A stretch of DNA of 64,000 bases from JAHEEL01 sp963715255 (GCA_963715255.1 CAVQRN010000003.1:1-64000); one strand, 5' to 3'. Numbered from the stretch's first letter, positions 16,668-25,415 are shown. Numbers and translations are program-made. The notes: generated from the letters alone by a model not told the origin.

Positions 16668-17218
16668 GTGATAAGACTGATCGCAGCGGTTCTTGTGTCG
16701 GGATTGGCGCTGTCGGCGTGCGGAGGCGGGTCGAGTCTCACCGAATACGCTGCCGAGCTCGAGTCCGCGGTCGGAGAGATGAATGGTCAGCTCGACAGGC
16801 TCGATGACGAGCTGTCAGGGACAGACGATCTTGAGCAGATCAGGCGATATGCGAATGAGCGCGTGGCAGCTCGGTACGAGTTTGTCCGTGTCCTTGAGAA
16901 TCTCGACCCACCCAGCAACGTGAGCGACCTCCACGACGCCACGCTGGGCATCATGGGCGGGCTGGCAGACGCAGAGGCAGCACTGGCGGCCTACGTCAAC
17001 GAACTCGACTCTTTGACTGACACCGGCGACATCTGGTCAACGCCACTTGGTACTCGCCGTGAGGTCGGTTGATGCGGAGGCGGTTGAGCTCTGTCTCGCC
17101 GCTCAAGCGGAGCTCGACACATCGGAGCGCAGCGATCTTGTGGACGTACCGTGGATTCCGCCGGAGCTGAAGGAGGTCGTGGTCGTTGCCTTCGGATGCA
17201 TAGGCGAGGAACGCTAGG
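16668..17218 (+). pseudogene. Coiled-coil lipoprotein (one frameshift near its C terminus)
   Basis: GTG 16668 opens a lipoprotein signal (LIAAVLVSGLALSAC lipobox). The mature part is helical and acidic: YAAELESAVGEMNGQLDRLD and later LHDATLGIMGGLADAEAALA. The annotated frame stops at 17072, but a one-base shift near 17040-17055 continues into VDAEAVELCLAAQAELDTSE and ends VPWIPPELKEVVVVAFGCIG at 17218, which reads as the true C terminus because the same VPWIPPExKEVV segment occurs as a fragment at 5.05 kb. The start could also be GTG 16641. Function unknown. Confidence 0.55.
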
Positions 17219-17373
17219 GCAAGACGGCTGACACGCCAAGGTCCGCGGGTTCCACGTGAACGCCGACAGGAACTGTTTCACCGGGGGTTCCGTGATCACG
17301 ATGGTGAGTCCCGGTACGATCTCTTCAACGTCTGCCCCCTGGTCGAACGGCAGCGCGGAACCGGCAACATGCG

Positions 17374-17445
17374 CCGCCCTTGTCCGAGAACATGGGCGAT
17401 CCGACACGACCGATGTGGCCGCCAATAGTCGCCGTCATGGGCGGG
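17374..17445 (+). repeat. Array repeat 12, two halves
   Basis: Left piece CCGCCCTTGTCCGAGAACATGGGCG (17374-17398) and right piece CCGCCAATAGTCGCCGTCATGGGCGG (17419-17444), both imperfect hairpins. Confidence 0.6.
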
Positions 17446-17544
17446 TCTGGACGACATCGCTGAGAGGCAGCATGTCGCGGGGTCGGATGCGCGTGGGTGT
17501 CGTAGGCTGCTTCCTGGATCGGGATTCCGGAGGAGGGGGTCTTT

Positions 17545-18602
17545 GTGCCGTTGGATGTTGCGCAGATCGATTCTGTTGTCCGTGAACAGCACGCACGGCA
17601 GCCGTTCTCTGGCGTGGTTCAGGTGCGTGAGGGCGGCGAAACGGTGTTCGCGACGGCTTTCGGCTACGCGAACCGTGTCGATGCAGTTCCGAATGTCTAC
17701 TGGAACGCGTCTTTGGCACGGCGTCCGGGACCAAGACATTCACTGGGATTGCGGTATGCCAATTGATCGAAGCGGGCAAGCTATCGCCCGAGGCCCGGCT
17801 TGTCGATGTGGTAGATCAAGGTACGCCTTCTCCTCGTTTCGATCCTGCGATCACAACTCCACGACCTGTTGACGCACACTTCCGGTACGCCGGACTATTT
17901 CGATGAGGAGGAGTTGGACGCACAAGCTGACTTCGGTGCCGGTCTTCAGTGATCTTCCGGTCTATCGCGTACGCGATCCATCAGATCTCCTGCCTCTCTT
18001 CGAGAACGAGCCGATGAAGTTCTCGCCGGGCGAGCGCTTCAGCTACAACAACGGCGGATACGTGCTACTTCGGTCTCGCCATCGAGGCTGCCAGCGGAAT
18101 GGCATATACGGACTATGTAGAGCGTCACGTGTTCGCCCGTGCAGGAATGGCAGATTCTGGCTTCTTCGAGATGAACGATCTGCCAGGCACGGACTGCGTA
18201 CGGCTATCTGGCGGATGGGCGCAGCAACATCTATGAGGTGACGATCCGAGGAATGCCCGACGGCGGTGCGTTCGTGACGGCACCGGATATGGCGTCGTTC
18301 TGGGATGCACTCTTCGGACATCAACTCATCGGTGCGGAAATGACCGCACAGCTTCTGCATCCTCATATGGCCGTGACTCCCGGCAGCGACGATGATCGCC
18401 ACTACGGATATGGCCTCTGGATGGCGGTTGAAGACGGAGCGGTCTCGCGCTGACTCCATTACGGGCGCAGATCCCGGAGTCGCGTTCCGCATCTGTTCAC
18501 TTCGTGGCCGATCACATCGAGTTGACCCTGCTCGGCAACACCGAATCTGATGCGTGGCCGCTGTTCGAGGCGATGAAACAGCTGATACTGGCCCCATCGT
18601 CA
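17545..18602 (+). pseudogene. Serine beta-lactamase/D-Ala-D-Ala carboxypeptidase family hydrolase, several frameshifts
   Basis: GTG 17545 with AGGAGG about 9 bases upstream. Read with frame changes, the whole class C-like domain is present: PFSGVVQVREGGETVFATAF at the N terminus, the SxxK nucleophile as SGTK (17724-17735), HDLLTHTSGTPDYF, the Y-x-N motif as YNN (18044-18052), and a C-terminal HYGYGLWM. At least five shifts are needed (about 17700, 17800-17890, 17930, 18060, 18190, 18450). So many shifts suggest a decaying gene, though the wider window also shows frequent indels. It would be a secreted or cytosolic serine hydrolase; no signal peptide is visible. Confidence 0.72.
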
Positions 18603-18624
18603 TAGGGAACCGGGTACCTCCACT

Positions 18625-18650
18625 CGCCCATAGGTGCCGATATTGGCGGG
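18625..18650 (+). repeat. Array hairpin repeat 13
   Basis: CGCCCATAGGTGCCGATATTGGCGGG, between convergent beta-lactamase and hydrolase genes, 22 and 16 bases from their stops. Confidence 0.8.
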
Positions 18651-18666
18651 TGTGGATGGTCGGTTT

Positions 18667-19738
18667 CTAGCCGTCCCCGGCTGCGTCGAAGAGGTATGCC
18701 ACCACGACCTCCGGGACTCTGGTGTGGGCTTCATGAACGCCGGAGAGCATGTCGAAGGTTGTATCGATTCCTGCTTGCTGTAGCCGTGTGCTGAGGAGGA
18801 GTCCTTCATCTATGTAGCTGATGGTCCCGTCGTCGAGTTCACCGAGTTCGTGGAGGTCCTCTCTGATCGTGCCGTCAGGGTCACGTTGAGCGAACCAGCC
18901 GTCCTCATCCCATGGATCGTCGAACGACCGGGAGAAGGAACCATCTGTGACGGCCCAGAGACGGAAACGTTCGGGCAGATCGGCGGCCCAGGACGCTGGA
19001 TCGACAGTCTCTGCCACGATTGCCTGCATCTCGTCTAGGTCTTCATCGAATGCCCCGTCCCACCCGCTGCCGTGCAGAAAGTACTCGGCGTCACCGAGGA
19101 CCGCACCGGCCGGTGTCACCGGCGGAGTCTGAGCTAAACATCCGGATGTCAGATCGCGCGTTGGTCCAAGCACAAACATCGCTCCGGACGTGGCCCCCCT
19201 GAATGGCCGTAGACGACCGTGCGGGCCGGATCGCCCCCGTACCTTGCCGCCTCCTGTTGGGCGAACGCCAACGCACATGGCAGCACGGGCCCCTCTGACC
19301 GGACGAATTCGGCGGACAGGGCTGGCCACTGTGCGACCCAGTTCGGGGCGAATACGAGCATCCCCGCCTCGGCTGCGGCCTTCGCTATCACCGTGAGAAT
19401 CGAGTTGTTCTTGTAGACGGTGGCACCGTGGAGGGCGACCACGACCGGCCAAGGACCGTGCCCGGCCGGGACATACACGTCGACCAGATACTCGTGGCCG
19501 TTCATTTCCAGGTAGACGATGTCCTTGGTGACGGTCACGCTGCTATCGGACGACGACACCGTGGTCGTCGGAGATGCCGTCGTTGTCGACGGCATCGTGA
19601 TGGTGGTGGTCGCCGCCGTGGTTGTGACCGGAGCAAGCGTCGTGTCCGCACTGTCGTCAGGCCGGTGTCGCCACAACCAGCCAACAGCAGCACGACCAGG
19701 GTGAACGGGATCAGCCAGCGGAGGGTGAGCGGTTGCAT
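18667..19738 (-). pseudogene. Alpha/beta-hydrolase lipoprotein (two frameshifts)
   Basis: ATG 19738 starts a lipoprotein signal (LIPFTLVVLLLAGCG). A shift near 19660 leads to a Thr-rich linker and the hydrolase core: MNGHEYLVDVYVPAGHGPWP, then VVVALHG (oxyanion region) and the nucleophile elbow GHSGG near 19205. A second shift there is needed to reach the C-terminal part ending at 18667, which contains FLHGSGWDGAFDED and the closing helix. It is a diverged paralogue in type of the intact gene at 33138-34097. The shifts may be consensus errors. Substrate unknown; a secreted esterase-like role is inferred. Confidence 0.65.
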
Positions 19739-19826
19739 CAGTGGGACTCCTCATCGTTGTCCGGCACCGTCCCTCCAACGGTACACTGAGCGCCTGCCAG
19801 CAGACAGACGAATCCCCGGAATCTGC

Positions 19827-19888
19827 CCGCCCATAACCGGCATGCTGTGCGGCAGGACGGGTAGTCCATAGGTGCCGATATGGGCGGG
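19827..19888 (+). repeat. Array repeat 14, composite attC-like form
   Basis: Left arm CCGCCCATAACCGGCA, then TGCTGTGCGG, right arm GTCCATAGGTGCCGATATGGGCGGG. GCCCATAAC on the left pairs with GATATGGGC on the right. Confidence 0.8.
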
Positions 19889-19898
19889 TGAAGCCTCT

Positions 19899-20186
19899 CT
19901 ACATTGGCATCGCTTCGTAGACCCACATGTCCATCGGGCAGTCGACAAGGAGAGCGACAGCGTCGTCGATCGATTCTGCCTGTACGATCGAATAGCCGAG
20001 TGCGGGGGCCATTTTAGGGGTCACCTCGGCGACGGTGCCGTCCTTTGAAACCGCGCGACCGTTGAACAGTGGGTTCCCCGAGTCCACAACATGGTCCTGC
20101 AGGGAGGACCACCACTTCATGTGGGCATCCCTGAACTCGGGTGATTGTTCCATATCGCCGTGGGCGAGAAGGATGAATCTCTTCAC
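19899..20186 (-). CDS. YCII-related domain protein
   Basis: 95 residues, GTG start overlapping the stop of the upstream ArsR-type gene (GTGA). The YCII/ferredoxin-like fold is recognisable: MKRFILLAHGDMEQSPEF at the start, then GNPLFNGRAVSKDG, and the end VALLVDCPMDMWVYEAMPM. Typical family length. Such proteins often accompany ECF sigma factors or regulators; the biochemical role is uncertain. Coupling with the ArsR-type gene suggests joint expression from a promoter upstream of 20536. Composite repeat 14 lies 11 bases past its stop. Confidence 0.82.
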   Translation of the reverse strand: MKRFILLAHGDMEQSPEFRDAHMKWWSSLQDHVVDSGNPLFNGRAVSKDGTVAEVTPKMAPALGYSIVQAESIDDAVALLVDCPMDMWVYEAMPM

Positions 20187-20536
20187 GATGACTCCTTCGT
20201 TTCTCGTGTCTTGTTGAGATAGGCCACATATGTGCCAAGTGATTCAGCCTCGGTTCCCCAGTACGGGTGGAACTGCTCCACCCATGTTTGAAGCAGCTGA
20301 AGCGGTGCCCTCTCCAACGCTAGGAAGTTCGTTCGCCCCACCTTGCGTCGCTTGACCATCGCTGCTTCTTCGAGCACTCGGATGTGCTTGTGGATAGCAG
20401 GTAGGGACAGGTTGCGCAGGTTGGCGAGTTCACTGATCGATCTGGGTTGGATTGCGAGGGAATGGATCATCTCTCGGCGGTGCTCGTTCGCCAAGGCGTT
20501 GAGCACCGCGTTCAGATCATGTTTGTCTCCTATCAC
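20183..20536 (-). CDS. ArsR-family HTH transcriptional regulator
   Basis: About 117 residues from GTG 20536. Winged-HTH text is strong: LNAVLNALANEHRREMIHSL, then ISELANLRNLSLPAIHKHIR (recognition helix) and a wing VKRRKVGRTNFLALE. The C-terminal part (LLQTWVEQFHPYWGTEAESL) matches regulators paired with SRPBCC or YCII genes. No metal-binding Cys motif. It probably represses its own coupled operon with the YCII gene. Start is uncertain; the frame extends to 20653 across the array repeat, so a GTG nearer the domain is preferred. Confidence 0.82.
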   Translation of the reverse strand: MIGDKHDLNAVLNALANEHRREMIHSLAIQPRSISELANLRNLSLPAIHKHIRVLEEAAMVKRRKVGRTNFLALERAPLQLLQTWVEQFHPYWGTEAESLGTYVAYLNKTRETKESS

Positions 20537-20645
20537 GACACTTAACGTAGTGGTGAAGTATCGTGGATCGCAAGCGGAATTTGCCCTGCGTCTGCAGAAG
20601 CCGAGGCATACGGCCAATGGGCACACCTCAACCCTTCTGAGCGGT

Positions 20646-20671
20646 GCACGCATCGGTGCTGTTGTGCGTGC
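20646..20671 (+). repeat. Array hairpin repeat 15
   Basis: GCACGCATCGGTGCTGTTGTGCGTGC; stem bases changed on both arms (GCACGCA/TGCGTGC), so pairing is kept. Confidence 0.65.
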
Positions 20672-20795
20672 TCAGGGCTGTCCGGTACATTGCTTGTCCT
20701 GACTCAACCTGCGCCACTGACAGGAACAACCGATCCGATCAGTCGGTCAGTCTGATAGGTTCCATGGGACCAGCGTCGACCGGGGAGATTCGGAC

Positions 20796-21254
20796 ATGAA
20801 GGCGATAACGGTATCTCGCGATGTGAACGCATCCGCCGATGTGGTATGGGGGATACTCACAGACATCGAAGGGTCCGCCGACACGATCTCGGCTATCGAG
20901 AAGATGGAGATCCTCTCGGACGACACGACATTCGGCGTCGGGTTCGCATGGCGCGAAACGAGAACGATGTTCGGGAGGACCGCAACCGAGGAAATGGAGG
21001 TCATCGAAGTCACTCCTGGTGAGGCCTACACGGTCGAAGCTGACCCTGACGGATCCAACTACCGGAGCGTCATGTCCGTCGCCGCCACGGGCGATGGGAC
21101 GAGCACCGTGTCCATGGAGTTCAGCGCAGACCCCACTAGCGCTTTCGCCAGGCTGATTGGCGCCACGGTCGGACGACTGTTCATCGGTTCGATGAAGAAG
21201 GCGATTGCAGCTGACCTCGACGACATCGCCGCAGCAGCGGAGGCCACGGCCTAA
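20796..21254 (+). CDS. SRPBCC family protein (polyketide cyclase/dehydrase-like)
   Basis: 152 residues, GGGGAG about 10 bases before the ATG. The opening MKAITVSRDVNASADVVWGI is the SRPBCC start, then LTDIEGSADTISAIEKMEIL and the long C-terminal helix (FIGSMKKAIAADLDDIAAAA). It resembles Polyketide_cyc2-type proteins; ligand unknown. Intact. Composite repeat 16 starts 7 bases after its stop. It is one of three SRPBCC genes in the array, each in its own unit. Confidence 0.82.
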   Translation: MKAITVSRDVNASADVVWGILTDIEGSADTISAIEKMEILSDDTTFGVGFAWRETRTMFGRTATEEMEVIEVTPGEAYTVEADPDGSNYRSVMSVAATGDGTSTVSMEFSADPTSAFARLIGATVGRLFIGSMKKAIAADLDDIAAAAEATA

Positions 21255-21260
21255 CCAAGT

Positions 21261-21320
21261 GCGCCTAACCGGCATTCTGTGCGGTCTGATGTGCCGCACA
21301 TAGGTGCCGATATGGGTGGG
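21261..21320 (+). repeat. Array repeat 16, composite attC-like form (best-folding copy)
   Basis: Left GCGCCTAACCGGCATT, CTGTGCGG; loop TCTGATGTG; right CCGCACATAGGTGCCG, ATATGGGTGGG. CTGTGCGG pairs with CCGCACA; GCCTAAC fits RYYYAAC exactly. Confidence 0.8.
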
Positions 21321-21462
21321 GGTAGCTGTGTTGCGGAGTGAGAGCGGCGACCTCGCTGTTCCGAGTCCATCCGTCCTGGGACACTTCGTAGGGGGCGGCT
21401 CCACACGATTGTGAGTGATCGTCTTCAGGGTCGACGCAAGGATCAGGGAGTATTGTTGACGC

Positions 21463-21744
21463 ATGGCCACGGATCTCAACGCAGATCAGATCGCCCGATT
21501 CCTTTCGGAGCATCCACAGTGGGTGCTTGAGGGTGCCTCGATACGACGAGAGTTCATCTTCGATGACTTCAACCAAGCCCTGGGATTCGTCGTACGGATC
21601 GGTGCAGCATCCGAAGTCGCCGATCATCACCCAGACATCGATATCCGCTGGAATAGGGTGACATGTCTTCTCTCGACACACTCGGAACGTGCCCTGACAT
21701 CGAGAGATCTCGCCCTGGCTGCGAAGTTCGACACATTCTCCTGA
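21463..21744 (+). CDS. Pterin-4a-carbinolamine dehydratase (PCD/DCoH)
   Basis: 93 residues, the usual length. Motif DHHPDIDIRWNRVTCLLSTH matches the PCD active site, where two adjacent His and a Pro precede a conserved Trp; the end LTSRDLALAAKFD is also typical. The enzyme dehydrates 4a-hydroxytetrahydrobiopterin to regenerate the pterin cofactor of aromatic hydroxylases, although many bacterial copies have unclear roles. Starts at ATG 21463 in the cytosol. No hydroxylase gene lies nearby, so its partner is not in the window. Intact, standing after array repeat 16. Confidence 0.85.
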   Translation: MATDLNADQIARFLSEHPQWVLEGASIRREFIFDDFNQALGFVVRIGAASEVADHHPDIDIRWNRVTCLLSTHSERALTSRDLALAAKFDTFS

Positions 21745-21793
21745 ACCACGCCGGCATCACCCGACTATGTGGTCGACGCCCAGGTGTGGTGAT

Positions 21794-21842
21794 GACCGGA
21801 GAGGTTGTCCCTGGCGGTGGGGTGTGATGGGTCGATGACGGG
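21794..21842 (+). repeat. Repeat shared with 57568-57617 (opposite strand)
   Basis: ACCGGAGAGGTTGTCCCTGG and following bases match the reverse complement of 57568-57617 with a few changes. Probably the end of an insertion element, with no transposase at either place. The surrounding 21745-21967 holds no gene. Confidence 0.45.
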
Positions 21843-21967
21843 GTGATTGTCGGACGGTCCTCGCACAACGGTATCCCCGCCTGGGGAATTCGCACACGAG
21901 GGCGATTGTCGGCGTAGCGTCGAGGACAGCCCGCTCGACGTGGGCGTATCGAACCGGGGAGGGTTCT

Positions 21968-22621
21968 GTGAGTCGACGCGTGTCAATGAAGAGGATGCTG
22001 ATGGCGCTTGCTATCTGCGCGGTTGTGCTTTCGGCCTGCGGCGGTGCGGATGCGGCCACCGAACCTGAGGTGGCGGCTTCCACCGCTACCACGGCTACCA
22101 CCGATGCGAGCGACGATTCGCCCGCGAACGATGGAACCGCGGCGAACGCTGTCGACGGATCTGCAGAGGCAGCTGACGATGGAACGGCTGATGATTCGGG
22201 AGCTTCGAGTAGCGGTGGGTCAGGCAGCGCCACCCTGGTCGTCGGCGATCACACCTACCAGTTCGACAGCTTCGTGTGCGCCTTCGGGTACAACTCGACG
22301 CAGAGCGCAACCTTCTCGTTCTCATCGAACTTCATCGGCCAAGTCGATGGCGTCCAGGTCCAGATGCAGCTCGATGTCGAAGATGCCAGCGGTGGGGATC
22401 GCCTGACCGGCGATGGCGTCGTCCAGAGGATCCATCTCGACGACATCGCTGATTTCGAGAACCCGTCCATCAGCGTGAGTTCAAACGACCTCGTCGCCAC
22501 CTTCGACGGCGACAACATCACTGCCGAAGGCACGTTCTGGGACGCGGTCGCCGATCCGGGCCGGCTGACCCCGCTTCCAGGGACGTTTGAAGCGACCTGC
22601 GGGGCCGGTAGTCGCCGCTGA
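21968..22621 (+). CDS. Secreted lipoprotein with low-complexity linker
   Basis: 217 residues from GTG 21968 (GGGGAGGG 3 bases upstream; ATG alternatives at 21986 and 21995). Signal peptide with lipobox (AICAVVLSACG). A long Ala/Thr/Asp/Ser linker (residues about 27-88) follows, then a globular domain with SATLVVGDHTYQFDSFVCAF, several beta strands, and a second Cys near the end (TFEATCGAG), perhaps a disulfide. No known family. It follows the PCD gene after about 220 bases and has no hairpin between them, so both lie in the unit between repeats 16 and 17. Confidence 0.7.
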   Translation: MSRRVSMKRMLMALAICAVVLSACGGADAATEPEVAASTATTATTDASDDSPANDGTAANAVDGSAEAADDGTADDSGASSSGGSGSATLVVGDHTYQFDSFVCAFGYNSTQSATFSFSSNFIGQVDGVQVQMQLDVEDASGGDRLTGDGVVQRIHLDDIADFENPSISVSSNDLVATFDGDNITAEGTFWDAVADPGRLTPLPGTFEATCGAGSRR

Positions 22622-22810
22622 CCAGCGATCCACAGCGCGTGCTTGCGGCTATGCCTGACAGCGACGTGGGCGGGCATCGAGTTCGACTCGGCGCAGGGAG
22701 TTGAGGAAGAGGCGCACGCACTGACCTGTCCGTATGTGGGGGATGGGCCTGTGGGTGCGCTGGCACGAGTCGTGGCGTCGCACCCCCATGCTGGCCAACG
22801 CGCGGAACAT

Positions 22811-22841
22811 GGCAGGGACGGACAGTTGGCAGACTGAACGG
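22811..22841 (+). repeat. 31-bp repeat upstream of a hairpin, copy 1
   Basis: Begins GGCAGGGACGGACAGTTGG; second copy at 32753-32783. Each copy lies about 45-50 bases before an array hairpin. Confidence 0.7.
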
Positions 22842-22890
22842 TTCTATCGGGTGCGCAGCCCCAACCCTCTACCGAGGCGACCGTCCGTGT

Positions 22891-22916
22891 CGCCCATGTG
22901 TTCCGATATGGGCGGG
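22891..22916 (+). repeat. Array hairpin repeat 17
   Basis: CGCCCATGTGTTCCGATATGGGCGGG; stem conserved, loop changed. Confidence 0.75.
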
Positions 22917-23079
22917 CCGATTGAGGGTGGGTTGTCGAGCTGGCAGGGGTTGCGTTCCTCATGGGGGTTCGCTGTTGCCGAGCGTCGAACAATCCCCCCG
23001 ATCGTCGATCACCGACGCGTAGGCTCGGAACCAGGTCACCCCAAACCGGGGGCGGCAGAGAGCATCGGGAGGTGCAGCC

Positions 23080-23490
23080 ATGACCGACCATCCCAATCTT
23101 GAGAGAGCCCGTGTCGGGTATGAGGCGTTCGCCGCGGGCGATCTGGCGGCGGTGAGCGATCTCTTGTCGGACAATATCGTGTGGCACTCGGGCGGGGGCA
23201 ACGTACTGACCGGTGACTACAAGGGAAAGGAAGCCGTCCTCGGCTTCTTCGGGCTGCTGATGCAAGAGAGCGGCGGTTCCTTCAGGAACGAGATCCATGA
23301 CATGCTCGCCAACGACGAGCATGGTGTCGCTCTCGTCACCATGTCGGCAACTCGCGGCGGCGAGACGTTCGAAGGCAACGTGGTCCACATCTTCCACATG
23401 AGCGACGGCAAGATGACCGAATTCTGGGCCATCCCTGAGAATCAGAGCCGGTACGACGAGTTCTGGATCGACCGGTATCCGGATAGCTGA
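23080..23490 (+). CDS. SnoaL/NTF2-like cytosolic protein
   Basis: 136 residues. Classic SnoaL-like start LERARVGYEAFAAGDLAAVS, then LLSDNIVWHSGGGNVLTGDY, with VHIFHMSDGKMTEFWAIPEN near the end, all typical of the ketosteroid-isomerase-like fold. No signal peptide. Members are small enzymes or ligand binders; the substrate is unknown. GGAGG-like GGGAGG lies about 8 bases before ATG 23080. Intact. Its stop lies 13 bases before composite repeat 18. Confidence 0.85.
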   Translation: MTDHPNLERARVGYEAFAAGDLAAVSDLLSDNIVWHSGGGNVLTGDYKGKEAVLGFFGLLMQESGGSFRNEIHDMLANDEHGVALVTMSATRGGETFEGNVVHIFHMSDGKMTEFWAIPENQSRYDEFWIDRYPDS

Positions 23491-23502
23491 GAGAGCCTGC
23501 TA

Positions 23503-23574
23503 CCCACCCACAACCGGCAACATGAACGGTCGCGCCTGACCATTCGTGCCGCCCATAGGTGCCGTTATGGGCGG
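23503..23574 (+). repeat. Array repeat 18, composite attC-like form
   Basis: Left CCCACCCACAACCGGCAACA; about 26 bases; right core 23549-23574 CCGCCCATA-GGTGCCGT-TATGGGCGG with a perfect 9-bp stem. Confidence 0.82.
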
Positions 23575-23658
23575 CGTATCGAGGCTGTTCTGAGGCTGAG
23601 TCGGACGCGTCGTGTCTCTTCCTCAAGTATGTTGGATGGGTCGAAGAGGAGAGATCGT

Positions 23659-23835
23659 ATGGCCGAACCACGCAAGGAATACAGAGCACGTATCTGGGTC
23701 AAACTGACCGGTGACTTCTTGCCGAGCCCGGAACTGAGCAAGGAGCAACTACAGGCCCTGCTCGCCGAGGCTTTGCGCGTGGGCGAGGTGGATTCCCCCG
23801 TCGTCGCTGTGGCGGTCGAGGACACGAGACGCTGA
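23659..23835 (+). CDS. Small conserved-looking protein of unknown function
   Basis: 58 residues from ATG 23659, GAGGAG about 9 bases upstream. Sequence is compact and charged: AEPRKEYRARIWVKLTGDFL and LSKEQLQALLAEALRVGEVD, suggesting beta-alpha structure, and it ends VVAVAVEDTRR. No family recognised. It is the sole gene after composite repeat 18. Confidence 0.6.
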   Translation: MAEPRKEYRARIWVKLTGDFLPSPELSKEQLQALLAEALRVGEVDSPVVAVAVEDTRR

Positions 23836-24184
23836 GTCCAGTTCGAGTCGCGTCGACCCGACCAGACTTATGTCTATGTCTCCGACCAACTGAATCACCG
23901 GGGCCAGAAGCTCACTGTCGATGGAACCCACGTCACCAAGTGGGGCACCGAGGGTTTGGCGCCGTCGTGCTGGCCGGCAAGGCACGCTGAAACGCCCTAG
24001 GAGCCTCCACACGGCAGAGGTCGGCAGCTCAATCCCAGTAGCGCCCGTCGGATCAAACTCCCCTCGGCGTATCGCGCTGCTCCTGCCCACCTACCGGGTG
24101 GCCCACCCCAGTCCTGTCTACCCAACCCGAGAACACCTTGACACAAAGCACACATAGGAGAGTCAATATGCTCGGTCGAACCGG
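23836..24184. other. Gene-free stretch with tRNA-like relic
   Basis: 24004-24046 resembles the tRNA-Val-like 3' end (ACACGGCAGAGGTC, then AATCCCAGTAGCGCCC) but is degenerate. 24107-24145 (CCCAGTCCTGTC and following) is repeated at 34579-34617. No supported ORF. Confidence 0.45.
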
Positions 24185-24210
24185 GCGTCCACAGGTGCCG
24201 ATATGGGCGG
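24185..24210 (+). repeat. Array hairpin repeat 19
   Basis: GCGTCCACAGGTGCCGATATGGGCGG; left arm diverged. It touches the next gene's stop at 24211. Confidence 0.7.
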
Positions 24211-24648
24211 CTACTTGTCGATGACCTGAACGATGGTGAATGTTGGGTATACGTTGAACGTCTCAGCATCCATCACCTCGAAGGTGATCTCGCCGTGCAG
24301 CGAACTCTCGCCTTCAGCGGATTCGCCTGCGCCTACCCATTCGACCTGATGTGCTTCCTCCCGTGGCAGAGAAACGACGGCGACCTCACGTACCTCGTAC
24401 GCTGCAGCCAGTTCTTCCTCCCGAGGATGGTCGGCGGCCAGTCTTGTTGTGATGAAGGCTGCTTCGACACCGCTGTCGTTGACCACACTCAACAAGAAAC
24501 GGCTGTCCACCATCTCGATGATTCCGGGGCCCTCATACGTGGCAGTCTACACCGTCAAAAGTCACCGTCGGGGCATCGACCTCCTGGGAGCAGCCACCTA
24601 AGCGAACACCAGAATCAGAGCGGCCAGAGTTGAGGACACTCGGCGCAT
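24211..24648 (-). pseudogene. Small secreted lipoprotein (two frameshifts)
   Basis: ATG 24648 with AGGAGG upstream opens a signal peptide (VSSTLAALILVFA). A shift then gives the lipobox region GGCSQEVDAPTVTFDGVDCH and a second shift gives YEGPGIIEMVDSRFLLSVVN, continuing to the stop at 24211. The layout (T-FDG-x-C-x-Y-x-GP) matches a recurring actinobacterial lipoprotein type with a cupredoxin-like strand pattern, by recollection. Both shifts lie within 60 bases, so consensus error or short indels are likely. Function unknown. Confidence 0.6.
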
Positions 24649-24743
24649 GAGCAAACCTCCTTGCTGCATCCCCTTCCGCACCACCGGAGCCGAGAGTGCT
24701 CCAAGATCAGGATACGCCGACCACCTGCACTCGTAGAGAGCCG

Positions 24744-24770
24744 CCGCCCATAGGTGCCGTTGTGCGTGGG
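24744..24770 (+). repeat. Array hairpin repeat 20
   Basis: CCGCCCATAGGTGCCGTTGTGCGTGGG; right arm changed to TGTGCGTGG. Confidence 0.75.
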
Positions 24771-24829
24771 TGATGAGGTTGCCTTGTGAGTGGGCAGGTA
24801 GAGCTCGAGCGCCATTCGCGTGCGCACGG

Positions 24830-25288
24830 TCAACGCTGTGCGAGAACCTCACGGAGGGACGCTTCAGTGTCGGCGGTTCTGCGACCTGTTGTGCGCCACA
24901 GGATCTCACCCGTTGGCGTGACCAGCATTGGAACGATTGCACTCACCGACGGAATCCGAAGGTCCTCGAGGAACTGTTTCCGGTTGATGTACATCGTGAT
25001 TGTTGCCTCACGGACCTGTGGATCCGGAATACCGCCTCGCATGCCGCCATCGATGAACCCAGAAACGGGTCGGTACATCTGCGAGATTACCGGCAATTCA
25101 TACGCACGAAACTCAGGTCTCTCCGCCGCAAGTGCTTCGGCAACCGGGACCCAGGTGTCCACGTCGGTCTGCTGCCACTGCCTGAACGCAATCAACAGCA
25201 GGTTGCGGTCGCCCGCGAGCGTGCCCGGGAGTCGATGGGATGTGCCAGACAGGCTGGACCCGTCTACTTGGGGGAATCGAATCTCCAT
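24830..25288 (-). CDS. Thioredoxin-fold protein resembling ATP10/AhpC-TSA relatives
   Basis: 152 residues. LLLIAFRQWQQTDVDTWVPV, AYELPVISQMYRPVSGFIDG and VTPTGEILWRTTGRRTADTE follow the strand order of ATP10-type thioredoxin-fold proteins (NLVL-FRxW, then the G-x-I-x-W strand near the end). The catalytic CxxC of thioredoxins is absent. Probably a non-redox thioredoxin-like protein; its role is unknown. The start ATG 25288 gives a complete domain. It lies between array repeats 20 and 21, read against them. Confidence 0.65.
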   Translation of the reverse strand: MEIRFPQVDGSSLSGTSHRLPGTLAGDRNLLLIAFRQWQQTDVDTWVPVAEALAAERPEFRAYELPVISQMYRPVSGFIDGGMRGGIPDPQVREATITMYINRKQFLEDLRIPSVSAIVPMLVTPTGEILWRTTGRRTADTEASLREVLAQR

Positions 25289-25415
25289 GCCGACATCCTA
25301 CGACCACGATCTGTGGGCTGTGCGAAGCGATACACGTGGCGGCCTTCGACCGCGCTCGATGCCCACAGGGAGGCCAAATGGCGGCGTTCCTGCATTGAGC
25401 TGCAAGGAGACGGAG

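Larger units (their letters stand above)
22622..23079. other. Intergenic stretch with array sequence, no supported gene
   Basis: About 460 bases. 22811-22841 is a 31-base segment repeated at 32753-32783 with two mismatches, and array hairpin 17 follows at 22891. The 64-codon frame at 22643 has no family signal. Confidence 0.45.
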
